Assembly (NCBI RefSeq): GCF_963855985.1
Contig: NC_087097.1
Coordinates: 8,651,001-8,715,000, forward strand
Source of the DNA: Ostrinia nubilalis
Lineage: Eukaryota; Arthropoda; Insecta; Lepidoptera; Crambidae
DNA length: 64,000 bases
Direction: 5' to 3'
The position numbers and the translations under genes are program-made. The notes below the pieces were generated by a model. That model was not told the origin of the DNA, ran no database searches, and saw only the letters and a list, made by a program, of their open reading frames with translations. Positions 25,231 through 37,556 of this stretch are shown in pieces. Positions within the stretch are counted from its first letter, which is position 1; each line of letters starts with the position of its first letter.

Positions 25231-25871
25231 ATACTATTAAAGTTACCTATTTAAGTTAGTTCTTTATTGCATCTGCCATTGAATTGGCTTTACGACCGCC
25301 TTTATATTTCTTAGTTCGTAAACCATTCTAATCATTACTATGGTGTACATACATACGTATGTACATGTATATCCATTTACGATTTGAGATATCCCATAAA
25401 AGTTGCGATAAAAGTTTCCCTGCATTACTGTAGGCTGTACGCATGATGAAGATGGTATCTTTACGTTCTTTGAAAATGTTTGGAGAACGATTTCGAGCTT
25501 ACTTTTGAAAGTAAAAACCCTGAGGCGGTATACAGACGGCCCGGTACAGTTCCTGGAGCGTACTAACATTGGTATAAACACGTTTTAAAACTTATTTATT
25601 TTTTTGCCCAAGTTTACCCTAAACCTATGTGTTAAATAAGCTAACCGCCTCAAAATTAGGTTCAGTAACTTTTGCATGAACTTTTCATCCATACATCCTT
25701 ACAAACTTTTGAGTGTATTTAAAATGGTAAATTGTACTTAGGTATTTTTAAAATAGTGACTGATAAATTTTTTCGCCATGGTAATATAGGTACCTATTTT
25801 TAGCAGAGTATCACAAAACGTGATACGAGTTTAAATTTAAAAGCCGTTGGAGCAGTTTTGTTTAAAATAAA

Positions 25872-26420
25872 GTGCACGAAGTTGTAGAACGGATTTACCG
25901 GAAGCGAGCGCGTCGACGGCGGGCATCGCTTCACTCGCAGGTTTCATTCATCCCGCACTTACGACCTTTTCTGTCTACGACGGACTTTACACGGAAACTC
26001 TACATTAGGAACCGACCGCCAGCCGATATCTCCCTCTTCCTCACACCAGACGGTTCCCCACCAGCTAGAGAAGGACGAGCGAACAAAATCAATACTGTCT
26101 GGAACACGCCCACCGGTTCACTCGGCAACTGCGCTTCCTCACTGGAAATTCGATAAAATAAAACTGGGTAAAAATCATTAAATTTGCGTGATGGTGTTAG
26201 GAAATATCTGTGACGGGGACATAGTCTAGAGATCTCCTCTAGGATTTAATATTTATTGGGTAGTTTTGTCGGGAGCGAGCACATGTTCCCCACGTGGCGG
26301 TCACGTTACAATGTTTACCTGCCGGTCTGACGGTCAGGTGAGGCCGCTACTCCACTCCGATACTATCTATAGCCCCCTCCGTCGCCACCTCCCAATACAC
26401 CCGCTGAAAGCCAAATTTTA
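25872..26420. other. GC-richer island, possible untranslated exon or old LTR piece
   Basis: This stretch is clearly richer in CpG than its flanks (for example GCGCGTCGACGGCGGG near 25908). It holds a 94-codon open frame (25872-26156) with no recognisable domain, and an AATAAA at about 26157. It could be a promoter-proximal island, a 5' exon or a relic LTR. I could not find matching copies in the window or terminal repeats. Confidence 0.3.
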
Positions 26421-26591
26421 AATGGAACATTTTCTATTCAATTGCCTGTGAACCTAAATAAAAGTAAAACGGCCGCGTTTTCACGCAAGAATCGTTTGTG
26501 TTCTATTTTTGACACGTCACTGTGTTACAGCATGTTCCTTATCATCTACGCTGTTAATTTGATTGTGGTTTAGGACCTGAATTACCCGGTA

Positions 26592-27358
26592 TAGCCCGAC
26601 CAGGAACATAAAAACCCTCGCCATGTTGCGGAAAACTAATGGTAGGTACTAATTTCTTTTAATGGCAACAGTAACTGAAAACTTCATTGACATGTCACCT
26701 TCCATGTCATTAATTAAACTGTCTATTGCTGTCAAAATGTAAACAAACTTTATTTTAAATGTGTGCAATTGATTTTGTGAATTAAATTGCTAAAAACTTT
26801 TTATAGTCGTGAAAGAAAAGTGGTTCACAATGTGTTAAAGTATTTGTCGAAGAGAAATACTAAGGTTTCGAACAATATTTTCATTGAATAACGTTTCCGA
26901 CAAAGGTTGTCAAATTGACTGACATGTTTATCGTATAGTACAGTCCACTATGAAAATTAACTGTGGTTTGTTTTAACTACCTATTTTAAAGTTTTTTGTC
27001 ACTTTGTAAGTATTTAATTTTATGGAATTGGGAAAGAAGTAGGTACCGAGTTTGAAGCGTTCATGAGCAGACATTGCAGTTGAATATTCAAGTTCTGAAT
27101 TTGATTATTGATGAATAATAAAATAAATCCTACTAGCTCGATTGGTGGTTTCATTTAATTTATTTAAACCAGGTTAAATATAATATAATCCTTTTCATTA
27201 ATTTATGAATATATCAAATTAGCCCGTAATCCTGAATCCTGATAGGTACATAAAGTTAGCCTATTAATTTAACACAGGTACGATTGTACTCAGTGTTGCA
27301 CTATCAAATGCAATTGACGCGCCTCTATGCCAAGGTTTTTATGTTCCTGGTCGGGCTA
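26592..27358. mobile_element. Non-autonomous DNA element, TAGCCCGACCAGG ends
   Basis: This 767-bp element has about 26-bp near-perfect TIRs (TAGCCCGACCAGGAACATAA and its complement) flanked by TA (26590-26591 and 27359-27360). The repeats extend imperfectly to a GCCA/TGGC core. The interior is AT-rich and non-coding, so mobility would need a transposase encoded elsewhere. Superfamily not assigned. Confidence 0.85.
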
Positions 27359-27360
27359 TA

Positions 27361-29443
27361 CTAAACTTATTATTAAACTTTTTTGATAATAGTCTTACAC
27401 TTATTTCTCACTTCACATTCTTACGATGGACTTAGGTAGTTCTCTACACAAATTCCTCTTAGAAATTTAATATAGTCAACATACCTAATAAATTCCAAAG
27501 TTAAATAAGACACATTCAATCAATACTTTAACGCCGAAAATCTTCGCGAAAAAATTTCACAAGCCTCCAATCGGTGCATTTACGCTGCTGCGATCAAGTC
27601 ATTAGCGCATAATACTATTTCCATTCTCGATGCGATCTCTATCTTGAGTCGCGAACATCATTATCAATTCACGGGGTCGCCGATAAGCTTCCTTCGCTAA
27701 AAGCGATGCAAATGCGTCTAAGTCTAGGCGATATTGCACTTTAAGTGCATACATTATGTTTTAATCACATTTCGATCCAATGCGTTTAATAGTGCTAGGA
27801 GCATCGTAAAAAGACTACGCTACAGACACAATTTAAGCCGTATTTGCCAATGATGGTAGGTAGCTCTAAGATGTAAAATTACTTAGAAGAACGAATATCT
27901 TAGAAACTATTTTGGATTGTCTAGATAATGAACGTAGTCTAAGACTAAAATGTAGGTATATCAAGGTTTAACTCAAAATGCCAGGCAGCAGTTTATTCAG
28001 GACCTATACAATATTAGGATCATACAACGTTATATTGTCGTTACGCGACCCGACCGATGTTTTCCATAACACCCATACACAGCGCAGTACCTCGGCAATT
28101 TCCGATCACGTTACAGACCAGACATCAAAGTTCGAGCTAGCGAGACATTTACATAGATGTTTAGATGCGTCTCCGCTGCTCAAGGCTTCAAAGGCTTGGG
28201 TTTTCCTGCAAAATACAGCATTCTTAGGAGCTAATCTTGTCATCCTCTGATACCCATATTCAGTGGGCGTCGCACCCGCGGCCTGCGGCTATGGTTTGCA
28301 TTTTTATCAAGCCCGACGACAGGCAGCCACATTTTATTTTGCGTGCCATAAATATGGAACTAGTGAAGACGAACACACGGTACAAGATACAACATTTTCA
28401 TGCAAAGTTATCTGGAACTATGCATAAGTAAGCAGCGACAAAAAGGCTTCCTATTTGCTGTAAAAATAGCTCACCGATGCTTTAAATTCTACATTCTTCA
28501 AGCACATATCTGTGTCTCAAAGGCAAATTTTATGTAACTTAGAAAGTTGTCATGTTTTAAATATTCAAGCAATAAATATTAATGTGCAAGGCTAATTTTA
28601 TGGCACAACTACTTATACGGTATCGGCGAACTTTGTAAAAGTGGGCTTGCATAATTTCAACAGTTTACTTTGCAAGGGTTTCTGCTCAGAATTAGTTTGC
28701 GTGTAAGAGATAACTAAAAGTCTTTATTGACCAAGTTATACTAAGATACTTATAACATTAACCATACTTAGTAAGTATGCCACATTAATAAAGGTTCGGT
28801 ATTTTAATATAGAGTATTATTAGAGAGTTAATATTTTTCATTGTAAGTAAGTATTCATAATAATTCATAAGTGCCTCTCGGTAGAAGGACGTAAGGTGGA
28901 GATTTAATCCCATTTTAGGATTCAGAAAAAAATTCCTAAAGCACCTTTGCACTAAATATTAGATGCGAGGACACTACTATAGAAATGGTCTTTCAATTGC
29001 AAAGTTAAGTTTGTTTCCGAATTTTTTTAGTTGACAATATGGAACCTTAGACCTCAATAATAACTCGCACTTGTCTGCCTTTTATTCGAGCCGTCGCCAT
29101 TGGTCCACACTAAGGAAGTAAATATCCATATCTATAAATTCTGGTACTTATATCTCCACTCGTAGTCTCATTTTCACGAAGTGTGGCATATGCGTGCGGA
29201 ATACAAAATGAGGCGTCCTCTTATCGTATGTATTATGTAGCCCGGACTGTCTCGATTTATTCTGTTAAATTGATCCCGAAAATTATTTTCCATATTCACA
29301 CTGGTAATAAAGTCCTCATTGACATGAGCGTTATTTACTTTTCAGGGAATTGAGCAGTCTTTGAATTGAATGCCAAAAGACGTGAAGTTAAACACAAATC
29401 ATGCAAGTAGTAATTTGTCCACTATTACATGCATTATACATTA
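27361..29443. other. No gene recognised
   Basis: I see no convincing exon. Slightly GC-richer patches at 28100-28340 hold short motif-free frames (27978-28250, 28237-28431). They may be conserved regulatory sequence, but that cannot be judged from one genome. Confidence 0.4.
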
Positions 29444-29642
29444 ACGCCCGTATTCACAGTAATTACTTTGTATGTAAGGTTGTTGGTATATACCTCAATA
29501 AATAAAATAAAATAAAACATAACTATGAGGTCTCATAGTGCGCGTGGATGCACAGGGTGACATACGAACCAATCACAGAGCTCTATTCAACGCTGTGCGT
29601 TCGATTTGCTGCTTCACAAGCATCGTTTGTGAATACGGGCGT
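29444..29642. repeat. Palindromic MITE, copy 2 (199 bp)
   Basis: The same ACGCCCGTATTCACA / TGTGAATACGGGCGT ends as 1928-2070 are present, in the opposite orientation. It has an additional block of roughly 55 bp (about 29460-29515, including an AAATAAAAT run) absent from copy 1. Either this copy gained a small insertion or copy 1 lost sequence. Confidence 0.85.
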
Positions 29643-32397
29643 AAGGCAGCACTTAGATTAAGTTCAAATACGTTTTAAAGAGATATCTTGTTGGTTTTCC
29701 TATTAAATAAATAAAGAATTATCTTGTAGAGTTATTTTATACAATTTAATTTTTCGAGTCGATACTTTAAGTAGGTATAGCAATATTTTCAAGTTTTCTT
29801 TTTTTTTTAAGTATACAGAAGCACACTTTCCTACACACTTACATCATGTGCTTGTATAGATAAATAAAGAATAATATGCGCAGTGCACCAAACGCAGTGC
29901 ATTAAAAGTGATTTGTTTATTTTGGTAGCGCATAATTGCCACATTCGTGGGACTACTTGAGAAACAATAACATAGCGAAAGAGAACAGTAAATCGTACAA
30001 GTTCTAAGCACTGGTTTCTCAATTTTTCACGTAAAAAAGACTTTCTGTAAACAGTTACTACGTCAAAAGAATCGTTTTCAAAGTCTTTTTAGTAGAGATT
30101 GACTCTAGATCCAGCAGTTATAAAATCCAAGTTGAGACATAAAATCACTGAATAACTATCCTAGAGAGGAAACTTTGAGAATGACACTTGCTAAAATAAA
30201 AGAAATAATGACTTTGCACCTCATAGAGTAGGTTAAGTTGTCCTCTCAGTCACCTAATGTAACTTACGACAGAATCAGAAGATGGGGCAGCAGACTGGCC
30301 AGTATGAGATGAAGCAATATTTTTTTTGCAATGTTTTGGCGTCAGCTCGTATAAAGATGACATTCTATTCTCTTTCACTATGGATATTAGTGCTGGCCTG
30401 ACGCCTTCTTATGTCTCTATAATGCGCTAACGCTTTCAACTTTTCGAACGCAACATGCTATTTGATTTTCCATTTTGAGAAAAGGAGAAAATATCTTCAA
30501 ATTTTCCTTCCTAAAAGTGGCACATAGCTAATAAATATTAACATAGGTCTAACACTATAAATTGTTGTCCTTTTAGTTTTTTAAGTAGAAAATAACATCC
30601 CAATGAACGCATCTACATATTGTATTTACTCGTATTGACCATTATTTTGTGAATAAAGTAACTGTTTAAACGAAGATCGACTGGCATTTAAAATTATTAA
30701 CTACAAGTCAATATGGTCAAATCGTAGTGAACAACGACTTATTATTCCAAGGCACAACATTCTTATTATAAAACATGAATTTTATCACCATGGATTTACT
30801 TAAAATTTATGTTTAAACAATGTTTGCAATCAGAAATATAAGCAACAGATATAATAAAATAAATAAAATGATATCCAGGAAATTATACAGTTTAAAAAAC
30901 CTTGTTTTATACAGTCTAGTTAGCTAGATCCATCGGTCTTGCACGCTGGATGGGAGTTTCCAAGAAATCTCAATCTGAAAGAACGCTAGAAGCAACTTTG
31001 GGAAACTTTTGGGAACTTCCACAACTTTTAGATAACGAATCTCCAGACGAATGAATATAATTCCGATTTAATCACATTTCTCGATTTGTATTTTAAATAA
31101 GAAGTGCAATATGGTAATGAGTTTGCGATCTATTCGAGTTTGCAGACTCGTTTAAAAATGATGGTGTTTGCTTTAAATATGTATGAAGATACTGCGTAAA
31201 GATATGGCCACGATGGTGTGTGTGAGGCTACAAATGCACTAAGTATAGAGACATACTTACTTACAAAAATTAGTGTTATAAGCCGAGAGAAAATCTTACT
31301 GCAGTGTACTGTCAACTTCAACTTATGATGTTTATTACGAACTACATTTAAAATCTCGTAAACCGCCAACATTTATTTATTCACGCTGATCATTCCGCAG
31401 AATGTTACAAACAATTTTAATCGGCAAGCTCCGGAAATTAGAGGTCAACAGAGCCGCGTGTTTGTACAGTGACAGCACATCAGACATACATTATCCTTGG
31501 AAAACAGGACCTATTTCAACTGACATAAGGCTTCAGTGTTTAGTTTAAATACTGTTGACTGTACGTAATCCGGCAGCTAAATATTTTGCGAGTCCGCTCC
31601 AAACGCGACACCTGACATAACGCGACAACCCCGACAGATATTCAAATATTAATTTTGTGATAACGGATGGCGCGGCACTAGTAATTGGAATGTTTTTGAG
31701 GTTTGTTAGAGCAATAATGTACCTACACTGAAACCTATGAAGTCAAATTTAAATTACTGATCGGATTACGAATATTTTTTTACCAATAGAAAATTACCCC
31801 TATCAAAACAGACTCAACTCTCTTCTTAGAAATTCATGCTTAGACCTTGAGGGCTGAGAAAACAATAACAGTAAGTGAAATCAAATCCCTTTTTTTAATA
31901 ACTGAGTAAACAATTCCTAAATCCCTCTAGAAGTAAATTATAATTTGATGAATCGGCTTAGTAAAAGCCTTGCTTAATGGGGGATAAAATTATTTTTTAC
32001 TTGCCAATAAAACAAAATTAATAGTGACTACAAAGTTGTGTGTGTAACTTAACACTAAGTACATTTTTGCAAAAACCACGACAAAAAAAACAGCGCGTCA
32101 GCAAAAGAATATAAAAACTTACATACATAGTTGGACTTGCCAAATGGCCTTAACACGACAGCTTGTTGCCAACCCTTGAGGGCTGCGATATAACTAGAGC
32201 ACTCTTGGATTACTTGGATAAGTAATAAATGTAAGCTGTACCATCCAGAGAAAATATGACTTCCTACTTATTGTACTGTCTAGACTTGATCATAATAAAA
32301 AATACTGCTTCTGGAGGAACATCTTGTAATAAATAAGGCGGATAAGGACAACAAAATTAATAATTACAAATGCCAACTAGTAAACTAACTATTCAAG
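29643..32397. other. No gene recognised
   Basis: This AT-rich stretch has no recognisable exons or RNA genes. A modest GC-richer patch lies at about 31560-31680 (CGCGACACC, GGCGCGGCAC). Short frames at 29831-30022 and 31130-31372 are motif-free. Confidence 0.4.
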
Positions 32398-34175
32398 TTA
32401 TAGTCCAGTCAAATTAGACATGAACCCTGCAATAATTCGCATACAGCTGAAAATTGGTACGAATGTTCGGAGCACCATTATGAATTAACTGTGAAAAGTC
32501 CCCATCGATCCGACATGTGCTAAAAAAAAAATTCTATGTCAAAGTTAAAAAATACGGGTTTTTGAGATTTTCAGCCAAACGGTAAGTTTTATCACAAAAA
32601 TATGTATGACAAGGTTTAAGGCCATACAATTATCTATCAAAATTGTCTATACACTTTCTCCTAATAGTCAGCGTTTCTGAGATTCGATGATCCGAAGAGT
32701 CAAAAAAGTGTTTTCTTCATAACGGTCTTACACATAAATTTAATGTGATATCGCCTCGTGCCTCGACTCAGCATTGTATCATGATGTGTTGTCGACGTCG
32801 AATATAAAATGATCAACGTCAATGTCGTCTGTCATCTTTAATTATCGAAAAATGGGTGCAACTTTGACGAAGGACTGCACCGTGAGTTTCTAAGATACGA
32901 AGTTTTCGTGTCTATTAGGTTTAAGAGCTCTTATATGCACACGTCACTACTCTACTTGTAACTCTATGGTCACTCTTTTAGCCCGGTCAAGTCAGAAAAT
33001 CCAGGTTATAATAATTCGCATAGAGCTGAAAATTTGTGTGAATGTTGAGAACACCATCCTTAATGAAATGTCAAAAGCCCCCAACGATCCGTCATTTGAA
33101 AAAAAAATTTACGAAGTCCATGTTTTTTGCATTTTTCCGCCAAACAGTAAACTTATCATAAGAAATGATAAGAAATGATAAGAAATAGTAGTAGATCATA
33201 AAATTATCTATTAAAAGTGTCTTTGCCCCTTTTTCCTAAGAGTCACCGTTTATGTGGCAACGATGCAAAAAGTTGGAGAATTCGCATTCTGTTAACTACT
33301 CCACGAGTTCACAACTTCAACTCTATTAAAATAGTTTTGAATTGAACAGGATAACAAATACATCTTAAAAAAGGCCTACTGGGGAAACCTGGTAAAAAAA
33401 ATGCGCCAAATACCCATCATAGGTGTTGTGGAAACATGTGCATATAACGAGAACATCTTAACTAACTTTTTGATTCGTTCTACCTCATAATCGGTGACTC
33501 TTAGGAAAAAGGGGCAAAGATAATTTTGATAGATAATTTTATGATCTACTATTATTTTTTATCTATTTTTATGATTAGTTTACTACTTGGCCAAAAAATG
33601 CAAAAAACTTGGGACTTCGAAAACTTTTTTTTTAAATGACGGATCGTCGGGGACTTTTGACATTTCATTTAGAATGGTGTTCTCAACATTCACACAAATT
33701 TTCAGCTCTATGCGAATTATTATAACCTGGACTGTCTAACTTGGTCGGGCTAAAAGAGTGACCATAGAGTTACAAGTAGAGTAGTGACGTGTGCATATAA
33801 GAGCTCTTAAACATAATAAACCCGAAAACTTCGTATCTTAGAAACTCACGGTGCAGTCCTTCGTCAAAGTTGCAACCATTTTTCGATAATTAAAGATGAC
33901 AGACGACATTAAGGTTGATTATTTTAAATTCGACGTCGACAACACATCATGATACAATGCTGAGTCGAGGCTAGAGATTGCAAATATTCGATAGTTTTCT
34001 ATTTCGAATATTCGAATATTTTTTCAGTGATATTCGAATATTATTCGAATATTCGAATAATTTCAAAAAAAATAAAAAGTACTTAAATTATCAATGTTTT
34101 ATTGCTGGTTTTATTGCTTTAGGAACTATGTTGTAACTATTTAACAATATAGTTTTTAAAACAGTTATAAAATTC

Positions 34176-35760
34176 TCATCATCATCATCATTTCAGCCAT
34201 AGGAAGTCCACTGCTGAACATAGGCCTCTCCCAATGACTTCCATAATGACTGGTTGGCAGCGGCCTGTATCCAGCGCCTTCCCGCTACCTATATGAGGTC
34301 TTCAGTCCACCTTTGTGGGTGGACGTCTCACGCTGCGCTTTTTAGTACGTGGCCTCCACTTCAGAACCTTGCTGCCCCATTGGCCATCATTTCAGCGTAC
34401 TATGTGATCTGCCTATTGCCACTTCAGCTTGCTAATCCGTCGGGCTATGTCAGCGACTTTAGTTCGTTTACGGATCTCCTCATTTCTGATAGAATCTCGT
34501 AAAGAAACACTGAGCATAGCCCTCCCCATAGCACGCTGTGCAATTTTGAGCTTTTTTATAAAGCCTATTGTAAGAGGCCACGTTTCCGAGCCGTGTGCCA
34601 TCACTGGTAACACACTGATTGAAGAATTTCGTCTTTAGGCACTGAGGTATTTGGACGAAAAGATGTTGTATAGTTTCCCGAACGCTGCCCAGCCGAGTTG
34701 GATTCGACGATTTACCTTTTTCTCGAAATTTAATCTACCTAGCCGAATCGTTTGTCAGAGGAAGACATACTTGTCAACACAGCACAACAGTCTCGAGAAT
34801 CGAGCTCCAACCGAAACATGGACGTTAGACCTAAGCTTCGTTTTGTCCATGTTCATCCGAAGGCCTGCCTGTTGAGAGACTCGATTAAGGTGTTCGAGTA
34901 TTGTGCCGAGGTCTTCAAGCGATTCTGCCATGACCACAATATCATCAGCAAACCGAAGCTGAGTGATGTATTCGCTATTGAAAGGTAATTATGCCTAATC
35001 CTTTCCATTCAAAGAGCTTGAAAGCGTCTTCCAATGCAGCGGTCAATGGTTTCGGAGATATAACATCTCTCTGCCTCACGCCTCGCCGCAGAGGAATCGC
35101 CCTCGTGCTCTGCTCTTGTACTCGGCTCGACATGGTAGCGTTTCTGTACAGGCATTTCAGTATCTCGATATACCGATAGTCAATACGGCACCGCTAAAGA
35201 GACTGCAGCACTACCTAAGTATCGATCGAATCAAAGGCCTTCTCATAGTCTAAGAAAAGCATCACCACACTTCTATCCCATGCCTCTGGCGTTGTTCCTT
35301 AGAGTAAGACGGAACGAATTTCGGTGTTCCACCCGCGTTCAGAAGCTCCCAGGTTATTCTGTCATCACTCGGTGCCTTGCTGTTCTTTAGCTGTTTGAGA
35401 GCCTTCCTAATCAATCTCGTATAGGCTGATATACGGGATGTCTTTGGTATAGTGTCGCGTTAACCTAACTCTTGCATCTGTTGCGGAGTTATTAACAGGT
35501 TTGGAGGTATGTAGCTGTCCATAAATCTTTTCGATCTCACCCAGAACCTCGGCTTTTGTTGACGTTACCGTCCGCCGTCTTTAGCATCGTTAGCTGACTT
35601 TGCTCAATAGTTGTCTTTCAGGTAATTTGGAACCTAGGTTTCGCAAGACGACTTAGTGTTCACCAATGAAGTCGGAAGCATCAATGACTAGTTCTTTTAG
35701 TTGGTGATATGTATTCGATGCCTCCGACCACATTTGCAAACACTAAGTTGTCTTCGTTCT
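34176..35760 (-). pseudogene. 5'-truncated RTE LINE with broken reverse transcriptase
   Basis: The 3' tail is at the left (CATCATCATCATCATT, which is the ATG tail on the minus strand). Minus-strand frames carry the RTE reverse transcriptase C-terminal region in pieces. Positions 34937-34755 encode MVMAESLEDLGTILEHLNRV and related sequence; 34613-34413 encode AHGSETWPLTIGFIKKLKIA through SLRDSIRNEEIRKRTKVADI. These are separated by frameshifts and stops, and the endonuclease domain is missing. This family resembles the lepidopteran RTE proteins often annotated as endonuclease-reverse transcriptase. It is inactive and lies inside the hAT-like element. Its exact 5' edge is uncertain. Confidence 0.85.
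35640..35756. repeat. Short inverted repeat at the old LINE 5' side
   Basis: AGACGACTTAGTGTT and GTCGGAAGCATC at 35643-35690 are mirrored by GATGCCTCCGAC and AACACTAAGTTGTCTT at 35719-35755. The ~45-bp imperfect arms suggest a head-to-head local duplication at the truncation point of the LINE. Confidence 0.6.
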
Positions 35761-36253
35761 ATCTTTTCTGTTTATTTTTTTAATATTCGAATATTCGAAT
35801 ACATGTTAATTTACTATTCGAATATTAAATTTGGAATCTAAATTCGAATATTCGAATATTCGAATATTCGATTGCAACCCCTAGTCGAGGCACGAGGTGA
35901 TATCACATTGGATTTATGTGTAAGACCGTTATGAAGAAAACACTTTTTTGACTCTTCTGATCATCAAATCTCAGAAACGCTGACTCTTAGGAGAAAGTGT
36001 ATAGACAATTTTGATAGATAATAGTATGATCTTAAACCTTGTCACACATATTTTTGTGATAAAACTTACCGTTTAGCTGAAAATCTCAAAAACCCGTATT
36101 TTTTAAGTTTGACCTTGAATTTTTTTTTTAGCACATGTCGGATCGATGGGGACTTTTCACAGTTAATTCATAATGGTGCTCCGAACATTCGTACCAATTT
36201 TCAGCTGTATGCGAATTATTGCAGGGTTCATGTCTAATTTGACTGGACTATTA

Positions 36254-37554
36254 CCGTAACATAAAATCGATTTACTAGTGAAGTTTTCCTTTGGTCTTAG
36301 AAGTCGTAAATATTTTACCCAAATATCTACCCATTTTACATGAACGTGCTAAAACGTTAAAACTTATAAATCTACAATCAAATACCTAGGACGTTCGTAT
36401 CATTGAAATTGATTGTGTTAAACGAATAATAAATAGTGCCAAATATAGATATTAAATTTATAGTTTTTGTAGTGTTCTACACTTCAGGTTAAAAATACAG
36501 AAAAACATGAGCATTCTCAAAGGAAAAGTTCCCTGTCCGGATCTGTCGCGTTGAAAAATCGACTGCAGCATTAAAATTCTGCTCCTAATGAAAAATCCAC
36601 CTGAGTTTTTCCTAAACACGGAATCAGTTCATCATCAGTTCGGGCGTAATTAAAATTTGCCTAGAGTGACGTCGACCATTAATTACTTAGCGTAGTTTGA
36701 GTCTTTAGCGTAGCAAGCGAGCCGACGTGCAATAAATGGCCCGCAATGCCTTATATTCTGGGGACAGACCGGGCGCGTGCCCTGAATAAGTTACCGATAT
36801 TGCCCAGGGTTGGAATGGGCTGAAACGCGGGGGGCATGACCCACTGGTGGGCCATCAGAAGGGACAGTAGGCTTCATTATACTGACTCTTAACAGCACTT
36901 CAAATACAAGTAATAGAAGAGGCGTTAGAACTTGCTTGGAATGGAATATATTTGGAACTCGGAAAATAGTCGTTATGCCTCTCCAGTGAACAGAGTGGGT
37001 TGGTTCAACCACTTCAAAAAAGGAGGAAATTTTCAATTTACTTGTACTTGGTTGATAACTTTTTCTCGTGAACTTAAAAAGTGGACATCCTTCTCCAGTA
37101 ACCTATTTTTATTGTATTATACAATGTACCACGACCTCGATCTCTAACTCAGGTTCGAACGCACGAAAGGGGATGTTAATTGATGCACTTTAACAAAGTA
37201 AAAATAGCTGTATATATTTTAAATACGATCCTGGGCGGCGCAGGAGCGAGCGATGCCGTCTACATAAAGATTTATTCCTATCTGTAACTGAGAGGGCGAC
37301 GCGACAGTTTTTCCCAATTATAAGGTGTAAGCGTCCATTTATTAACGTCTCGTCAAAGAAATCACGATCCCGGCTCTTGTTCCTTATTCTTTACTTAGTT
37401 GGACACAGCTTTTGGGTGGTACTTTTGTTTATTGAGCACCTGTTAGGATTTACCAATCTAGCTGGTGGTTAAATCTACAACCAAAATTTTTATTTCTTTC
37501 AAAGTCACATGCGTTTCGTAGAAGGCTAACATAAATCTAACTATCCCACAAAAT
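36254..37554. other. No gene; GC-richer patches, possible regulatory DNA
   Basis: CpG-bearing segments at 36650-36800 and 37215-37340 contain AT-core words typical of homeodomain sites (CATTAATTAC, TTTATTAACG). No exon is recognisable. A short piece at about 37008-37045 (ACTTCAAAAAAGGAGGAAAT) resembles the start of the 24423-24831 repeat and may be a decayed copy. Confidence 0.3.
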
Positions 37555-37556
37555 AA

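Larger units (their letters stand above)
33972..35883. mobile_element. hAT-like non-autonomous element (1912 bp)
   Basis: TIRs TAGAGATTGCAA (33972) and TTGCAACCCCTA (ending 35883) match as TAG(A/G)G(A/G)TTGCAA. An 8-bp duplication GTCGAGGC flanks them (33964-33971, 35884-35891). Subterminal ATTCGAATATTCGAAT palindromes are piled up at both ends, a pattern common in hAT elements. No hAT dimerisation or DDE frame exists. The interior is largely an RTE LINE fragment (34176 to about 35760). It sits exactly in the right arm of foldback B. Confidence 0.9.
32401..36250. mobile_element. Long foldback transposon B, nested palindromes
   Basis: The termini TAGTCCAGTCAAA / TTTGACTGGACTA match foldback A, and a TTA duplication flanks it (32398-32400, 36251-36253). 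Three concentric inverted-repeat layers are visible: outer arms 32401 to about 32780 with 35884-36250, middle arms about 32780-33000 with 33735-33971, and inner arms about 33004-33265 with 33490-33735. The inner arms are a diverged copy of the outer arms (both contain AATAATTCGCATA, AGCTGAAAATT and GATCCG), so a relative seems to have inserted into or duplicated within the element. The right arm is split by a hAT-like element. No transposase frame is present. Confidence 0.88.

Noticed and set aside
25872..26156. 94-codon open frame as a protein gene
   Set aside because: The sequence is Arg/Ser/Pro-rich as expected from GC-rich chance translation; no homologous domain or second exon is visible.
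34429..35179. Plus-strand open frames of 62-78 codons
   Set aside because: They are antisense shadows of the minus-strand RTE reverse transcriptase remnant.
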